From Thalassorhabdus alkalitolerans (GTDB lineage: Bacteria; Bacillota; Bacilli; Bacillales; Marinococcaceae): DNA of 64,000 nucleotides. The notes below the pieces were generated by a model. That model was not told the DNA's origin and ran no database searches. It saw only the letters and a program-made list of their open reading frames with translations. Each line of letters begins with the position of its first letter. The stretch's first letter is position 1. The stretch lies in NCBI RefSeq assembly GCF_042656585.1, contig NZ_JBHSPG010000023.1. The stretch is one strand, 5' to 3'. The position numbers and the translations under genes are program-made. Positions 60,175 through 64,000 of this stretch are shown piece after piece.

Positions 60175-61107
60175 GTGACGCCGATGGACGTTTTGTTGTT
60201 AATTATTTCAGAAATTATTGCACCTGTGTTTGTTCTTATCTTTGTTGGAGTCCTCCTGCAACGAAAATTCCAAATGGATTTGTCTACATTATCAAAAGTA
60301 AACTTTTATTATTTGATTCCGGCGGTTATTTTTCTGCGGATCTATGAAAGCAGTCTCTCTTTTGAATTGATAGGAAATGTGCTTCTTTTTCTTTTCATTC
60401 AGGCAGCAGGGTTATGGCTGGCAAGCTATGCCGGCAGCAAAATTTTCGGATACCAGCGGGATTACAGGGTAACCTTGCAAAATAGTATACTTTTAAATAA
60501 TCAAGGCAATTTCGGTCTTCCTGTGAATGCGCTCGTGTTTCGGAATGATCCATTTGCGGCTTCGATTCAAATTATCATAATGACGTTTCAAAATATTTTA
60601 ACCTTTACATATGGCGTGTTTTCTATGGGAGCCTCGCAGCAGGGAGCGAAGAAAGCAGCAGCCAGCTTTGTGAAAATGCCGGTTCTTCATGCGCTTCTGT
60701 TAGGACTGTTGTTCAGCTGGGCCGGCATTACCCTCCCTGCAGCCATTGCTATTCCTTTAGATTCAGCAGCAGCTGGTTTTCTGGCAGTGGCTTTAATGTC
60801 TTTGGGCGCTCAGGTAGCATACTTAAAGCTTAATAAGAACCTTGGAATTGTAGCCTTTAGCAGTTTTTTACGACTGCTTTTTTCCCCAATGCTTGCCCTT
60901 GCTGTGATATGGTTATTGGATCTTTCGGGAATGATGGCCCAGGCACTTTTGATTTCAAGTGCTTTTCCTACGTCAAGAAACAGCGCGGCCATTGCCCTTG
61001 AATATGACAACAATCCTGACCTTGCGGCTCAAATGGTACTGGTTTCTACTATTTTAAGCAGCATAACTGTAACGGCAGTCGTGTATATTGCCTTTATACT
61101 TTTTTAA
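60175..61107 (+). CDS. AEC-family transporter (auxin efflux carrier superfamily)
   Basis: A 310-residue membrane protein with ten helices. Family features are NFYYLIPAVIFLRIYES, SILLNNQGNFGLPVNALVF (with the crossover Asn/Pro) and SSAFPTSRNSAAIALEYD near the C-terminus. AEC proteins export organic acids; here the substrate is not known. The start is GTG 60175, 8 bases after AAGGGA; longer frames include the promoter. Confidence 0.87.
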   Translation: MTPMDVLLLIISEIIAPVFVLIFVGVLLQRKFQMDLSTLSKVNFYYLIPAVIFLRIYESSLSFELIGNVLLFLFIQAAGLWLASYAGSKIFGYQRDYRVTLQNSILLNNQGNFGLPVNALVFRNDPFAASIQIIIMTFQNILTFTYGVFSMGASQQGAKKAAASFVKMPVLHALLLGLLFSWAGITLPAAIAIPLDSAAAGFLAVALMSLGAQVAYLKLNKNLGIVAFSSFLRLLFSPMLALAVIWLLDLSGMMAQALLISSAFPTSRNSAAIALEYDNNPDLAAQMVLVSTILSSITVTAVVYIAFILF

Positions 61108-61128
61108 TAGAAGAAAGGGAGAACTTAC

Positions 61129-61455
61129 ATGGCAAGAATGACGAGAACAAAGAAATTAGAGGAAAAGAAAAAGGTAGATACAAAAGAGCGAATTGCACAA
61201 TTAAGTGTATATTCTTTTTTTCTCATGATTGCTCTTTTAATCAGTCTTATTCTATCTTTTTTCTTTCACTTTGAAAGAATAGAAGCTGCCCTGGTTTATT
61301 TATTTCTTTTAAACTTGGTGCTTACTTTCGGGTTAACTACGGCTTCGGCAGTGCTGAAACGATACATAAGCCGCCTTCAATTATGGATTTTGATTACTTC
61401 CGCTGGCCTGTTAGCTATTTGTTCCTATGTTATCTACATTTTCCGCTTTGCCTAG
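61129..61455 (+). CDS. Small membrane protein, unknown function
   Basis: A 108-residue protein with a basic N-terminus (RTKKLEEKKKVDTKER) and three hydrophobic helices (24-46, 52-72, 84-105). It lies 21 bases after the AEC transporter and is probably cotranscribed. The family is not recognised. Ribosome site AGAAAGGGAGAA. Confidence 0.65.
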   Translation: MARMTRTKKLEEKKKVDTKERIAQLSVYSFFLMIALLISLILSFFFHFERIEAALVYLFLLNLVLTFGLTTASAVLKRYISRLQLWILITSAGLLAICSYVIYIFRFA

Positions 61456-61544
61456 GACTTGTTTAATACATACTTTGGGTGGGAATAGAAATGTTTGAAT
61501 AGGAAGTTATCATACACCAGCTTCTAATATGGAGGTTTTTCTAT

Positions 61545-61832
61545 ATGAAAAAGAAATTTGTTTACTCAGCAGCTTCGGCTCTCGTAGCAGCTGGGATTCT
61601 AACAGGCTGCGGGGAGGAAGATGAAGCTCCCGAGGAGCCGATTGATGAAGAGCCGGTTGAGGATTATGAAGAAGAGGATCCACCTGCTGATAGTGAAGAA
61701 ATTATAGATGAAGAAGAACAGGAAGAGAGAGAAGAAGGGGATCAGGATCCAGCAATTGAGGATGAAGAGCTGGAGGAGTCTGAGGAAGAAAGAGATGAAG
61801 TAGAAGAGACTCAAGAAGATGATGAAGAATAA
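61545..61832 (+). CDS. Very acidic lipoprotein
   Basis: A 95-residue lipoprotein with a lipobox LTGC at about 19-22 after a standard signal. The mature part is about 60% Asp and Glu, e.g. EEDEAPEEPIDEEPVEDYEE. Such tails are expected at high salt, or it may bind cations. No domain is recognisable. The ribosome site TGGAGG precedes the ATG by 11 bases. Confidence 0.7.
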   Translation: MKKKFVYSAASALVAAGILTGCGEEDEAPEEPIDEEPVEDYEEEDPPADSEEIIDEEEQEEREEGDQDPAIEDEELEESEEERDEVEETQEDDEE

Positions 61833-61916
61833 TCTCTTCTTCCCAGTTTTATCTTTTCTTCCCCGGGGAATGGCGTTATTAAAAGAGTAAGAGCTTTAAT
61901 GAAGGAGGACGTCAAA

Positions 61917-62207
61917 ATGAAAATTGATCAAGTATTTAATGAGCATAATGACGAGCTTCATATAACTTCAGGAGAGTTAATCGTTGAAGATGAAACTTCC
62001 GGATCATGGGAAGCAAAGCTTTATGGCGTGGAGAACCAGCGCTTTTTTACAGATGCAATGAAGGATGACACCAAGGAAAGACTCACATTTGAAACAGACC
62101 GGGGAACGTTAAATGGAATCATTTCTGTGGAGGCTCTTGATTCCACTGTGGAAGAAAGTGTGATTACGCTAAAAGGTGTAGGTCATTTAAACGGTTTACG
62201 CAATTAG
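61917..62207 (+). CDS. Small acidic protein, unknown function
   Basis: A 96-residue protein starting MKIDQVFNEHNDELHITSGE. It contains a beta-rich pattern (GSWEAKLYGVENQRFF, RGTLNGIISVEALDS) but no family is recalled. ATG 61917 follows AAGGAGG by 8 bases; an ATG at 61899 overlaps that site. A terminator follows. Confidence 0.6.
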   Translation: MKIDQVFNEHNDELHITSGELIVEDETSGSWEAKLYGVENQRFFTDAMKDDTKERLTFETDRGTLNGIISVEALDSTVEESVITLKGVGHLNGLRN

Positions 62208-62220
62208 AAAAGTAGGGAAG

Positions 62221-62252
62221 AGCTGTTGAGTAAAATCTCAACAGCTTTTTTC
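62221..62252 (+). terminator. Rho-independent terminator
   Basis: AGCTGTTGAG/CTCAACAGCT perfect stem with a 6-base loop and T6. Confidence 0.92.
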
Positions 62253-62324
62253 TATGGGAGCAGAAGTAGAGATAAGCGGAAGGGAGGAAGCGGGTGAGAG
62301 TGCGAGGAGTGTTGAAATTTGTCG

Positions 62325-62455
62325 TTTGACCTAATTAGTGTTGGTTTTGACCCAATTAATTGAAAATAGACCCAATTAACCTGCAAAACAACCCAATTAT
62401 TGCGTAAAACGACCCAATTAATCCGCAAAGCAACCGGATTAATACTCAAAGCGTA
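62325..62455. repeat. Array of six degenerate 21-base units
   Basis: The core CCNAATTA recurs at 62330, 62351, 62371, 62392, 62413 and 62434 (spacings 21, 20, 21, 21, 21). Cores 2-5 read CCCAATTA; the first is CCTAATTA and the last CCGGATTA. Spacer sequences (e.g. TGCAAAAC, GCGTAAAACGA) are partly conserved. The period is close to two turns of B-DNA. Confidence 0.85.
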
Positions 62456-62543
62456 CAATATCCTCTGATTACATAAAGTCATCCCAGAAAGCACAGAAGA
62501 AAAGTAACATTCTAGCAGCATTTCGTTGCAAAACGTCAATAGT

Positions 62544-62573
62544 TTGTTCCCTCAAAAGAAGATACGGTAAAAT
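62544..62573 (+). promoter_or_regulatory. Candidate proC promoter
   Basis: TTGTTC (62544-62549) and TAAAAT (62568-62573) with an 18-base spacer, 45 bases before proC. Confidence 0.45.
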
Positions 62574-62618
62574 AGAAAGAGATCACCTTTGAGCCATTTA
62601 AGAAAGGGGCAGCGGTAT

Positions 62619-63428
62619 ATGAAGAAAAATAACATTTTATTTATTGGAGCAGGAAGAATGGCGGAAGCGATTTACGCCGGCTTGCTTCGCCAAAGCCACC
62701 CTGATATCGGAAGAATTATCGTTTCAAATAAATCCGATGAGGAACGATTACATAATCAAGCGAAGCAGTACGGGGTAAAGCAAACAACCAAGTGGAAGGA
62801 GGAAACAGACCAGGTTGAAGTGATCGTACTGGCAGCTCCTCCTGGAGTTCATGATGAGTTACTAAAGGAGCTGGCAGAAGTTGTAGATGGGCAGCTCGTT
62901 ATTACAGTTGCAGCAGGCATCGATCCAGATTATATGGAGAAGCGTCTTCCAGAAGGCACCCCTGTGGCATGGATTATGCCTAATACAGCTGCGCAAGTTC
63001 AACAGTCGATGTCCACCTATGTATGCGGGCAGTATGTGAACAGTGAGCATAGACATGTATTAGAAGTGATATTGCACGCGATCGGGGAGTATGAAGAATT
63101 AAGTGCCCAGCAGGTTCATGATTTAACGGCAGTGACAGGAAGCGCTCCTGCTTTCATGTATTTATTTTGCGAAGCTTTGGAAACGGCAGCAATGGAATAC
63201 GGAGTGACAAGAGAGCAGGCCAGGAAGCTGGTCGTTCAGATGGCAGCCGGGTCAGCCGCCATGCTTCAGGAAGGCCATAATCCCGCTGATCTTAGAGGAC
63301 AGGTGACGTCACCGGGAGGAGCGACAGCTGCCGGGATAGAAACATTAAAAGAAGCCGGGTTTGAAGAATTGATTAAGAACGCCGTGCAAGCGACAAACCA
63401 ACGGGCCAAAGACCAGGCTGAAGACTGA
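62619..63428 (+). CDS. proC: Pyrroline-5-carboxylate reductase
   Basis: A 269-residue NAD(P)H enzyme for the last step of proline synthesis. The N-terminal GAGRMAEAIYAGLL loop (near 9-22) and the C-terminal signature LRGQVTSPGGATAAGIETL (near 225-243) are present. The start is ATG 62619, 7-8 bases after AAAGGGG; the earlier in-frame ATG at 62589 has no ribosome site. Proline is a compatible solute, so a salt-linked role is possible, but proA and proB are not nearby. Confidence 0.94.
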   Translation: MKKNNILFIGAGRMAEAIYAGLLRQSHPDIGRIIVSNKSDEERLHNQAKQYGVKQTTKWKEETDQVEVIVLAAPPGVHDELLKELAEVVDGQLVITVAAGIDPDYMEKRLPEGTPVAWIMPNTAAQVQQSMSTYVCGQYVNSEHRHVLEVILHAIGEYEELSAQQVHDLTAVTGSAPAFMYLFCEALETAAMEYGVTREQARKLVVQMAAGSAAMLQEGHNPADLRGQVTSPGGATAAGIETLKEAGFEELIKNAVQATNQRAKDQAED

Positions 63429-63443
63429 AAAAAAGATCTTTTT

Positions 63444-63477
63444 AGAGCCGTTCCTTCATAGAGGGAGCGGCTTTTTC
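63444..63477 (+). terminator. Terminator of proC
   Basis: AGCCGTTCCTTC/GAGGGAGCGGCT with two G-T pairs and a T5 run. Confidence 0.75.
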
Positions 63478-63727
63478 AGTTATTCATAGATAAACGGAAT
63501 GAAATCCGCTGAAGGTCGGTTTCCTTGAATGGTTCAAAGAATAACAAAATACAAGAATACTAGTATAAAAAAGAATATAAGAGAACTTTAGCGTTTTAAA
63601 ATAGTGATTAAGTTATTTGCAGAATAAAGAAAAAATATGTGGTAATTCAGGAAAATACTAATTATACTAATCTTGATCACAATTGATTCTTTGATCCTAC
63701 AACTACATATGGCAGGAGGAGTAAACC

Positions 63728-64000
63728 GTGAGTCGTTTACTGATGAAATGTTTGGCTGTTGTTGTGCTGCTGGCGTTGGTCCCGGTACATACATATGCTG
63801 CACCCGAGCAGGAGGAGCTTGATTTGTACTTGCAGGAGATTGACTGGACTCAGAAAGAGTTAGAGGAGTACCTGGAGACTGAATATGGGACAGAGCTCTC
63901 TGATTTTGAGGATGCAGAGGAGTTAAGAATATTTTTAGGAGACTTACTAACAGACGAATCGTTACATGAGCTGTTAACAGATTACGAGATGTCAATAGAG
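63728..64000 (+). CDS. Processed acidic surface protein (sortase substrate type), 5' part
   Basis: GTG 63728 follows AGGAGGAG at 8-9 bases. The 91 codons in the window encode a signal peptide (MSRLLMKCLAVVVLLALVPV, cleavage near TYAAP), then an acidic region EELDLYLQEIDWTQKELEEY, LETEYGTELSDFEDAEEL and LRIFLGDLLTDESLHELL. This resembles from memory the 'processed acidic surface protein' family with a C-terminal LPXTA anchor and a partner sortase. The C-terminus lies outside the window, so the anchor cannot be seen. Confidence 0.75.
   Translation, partial: MSRLLMKCLAVVVLLALVPVHTYAAPEQEELDLYLQEIDWTQKELEEYLETEYGTELSDFEDAEELRIFLGDLLTDESLHELLTDYEMSIE

Larger units (their letters stand above)
62253..62618. 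other. Intergenic region with periodic repeat array
   Basis: About 365 bases. It holds the 21-base periodic array (62325-62455) and the proC promoter (62544-62573). No protein gene. Confidence 0.7.

Noticed and set aside
62325..62455. CRISPR array
   Set aside because: Units are 21 bases including spacer, cores are only 8 bases and degenerate, and no cas gene is present.
62252..62539. Minus-strand 95-codon frame in the proC upstream region
   Set aside because: It is the translation of the 21-base repeat array, so its apparent repeats come from the DNA.

Overview
The window is a low-GC Gram-positive chromosome segment from an endospore-forming, probably moderately halophilic member of the Bacillaceae. 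Spore genes support this (splA-splB, cotO, a CotZ/CotY-type coat gene, a YjcZ-type peptide, a GerW/YtfJ protein). So do the gene order and strong AGGAGG-type ribosome sites with frequent TTG and GTG starts. Ectoine hydroxylase (ectD, interrupted by an assembly gap at 44970-45193), a proline-pathway proC and very acidic exported proteins point to salt adaptation. I do not name a genus.

From 1.9 to about 30 kb the layout follows the Bacillus subtilis yjbC-to-yjcD region. It runs yjbC, spx, mecA, cls, splAB, coiA, pepF, yjbI-spxH, a lytic transglycosylase, a CYTH protein, yjbL-relQ-nadK-rluD-like, prpE, a CPA2 antiporter, fabI, then glcT-ptsG and a coat-gene cluster, and ends with the yjcD helicase. 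spx, mecA and spxH belong to ClpCP/ClpXP proteolytic control of stress and competence. relQ makes (p)ppGpp, nadK makes NADP, and fabI carries a FapR-like operator. glcT and ptsG are joined by an RNA antiterminator and terminator.

From 30 to 46 kb the content is more variable. A PAS/AAA+ enhancer-binding regulator precedes a clear sigma-54 promoter that drives an iron-dependent alcohol dehydrogenase, a CoA-acylating semialdehyde dehydrogenase and an LctP-type permease. I propose a 3-hydroxypropionate-type C3 hydroxyacid as substrate. Then follow an M42 peptidase, yjcF, yjcH, a PgpA-like protein, a DUF3052-type pseudogene, fumC, ectD with a possible sigma-B promoter, and an aldo/keto reductase.

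From 46 to 52 kb are a DMT exporter, a PrmA-like methyltransferase overlapping a phosphoesterase, mgtE, and a 2-hydroxyacid dehydrogenase. A divergent YolD/WYL pair is controlled by two LexA boxes placed inside the two promoters.

From 52.6 to 55.5 kb lies an AT-rich accessory patch with tandem repeats, decayed reading frames, a transposase-like remnant, an orphan secreted protein and a homologue of plant STAY-GREEN (SGR, Mg-dechelatase family). This last is the most unusual gene in the window. The rest (55.5-64 kb) holds an AGCS symporter, a VTT-domain protein, an acyl-CoA ligase, gerW, an AEC transporter, small exported proteins, an AATTA repeat array with a 21-bp period, proC, and the start of a processed acidic surface protein gene.
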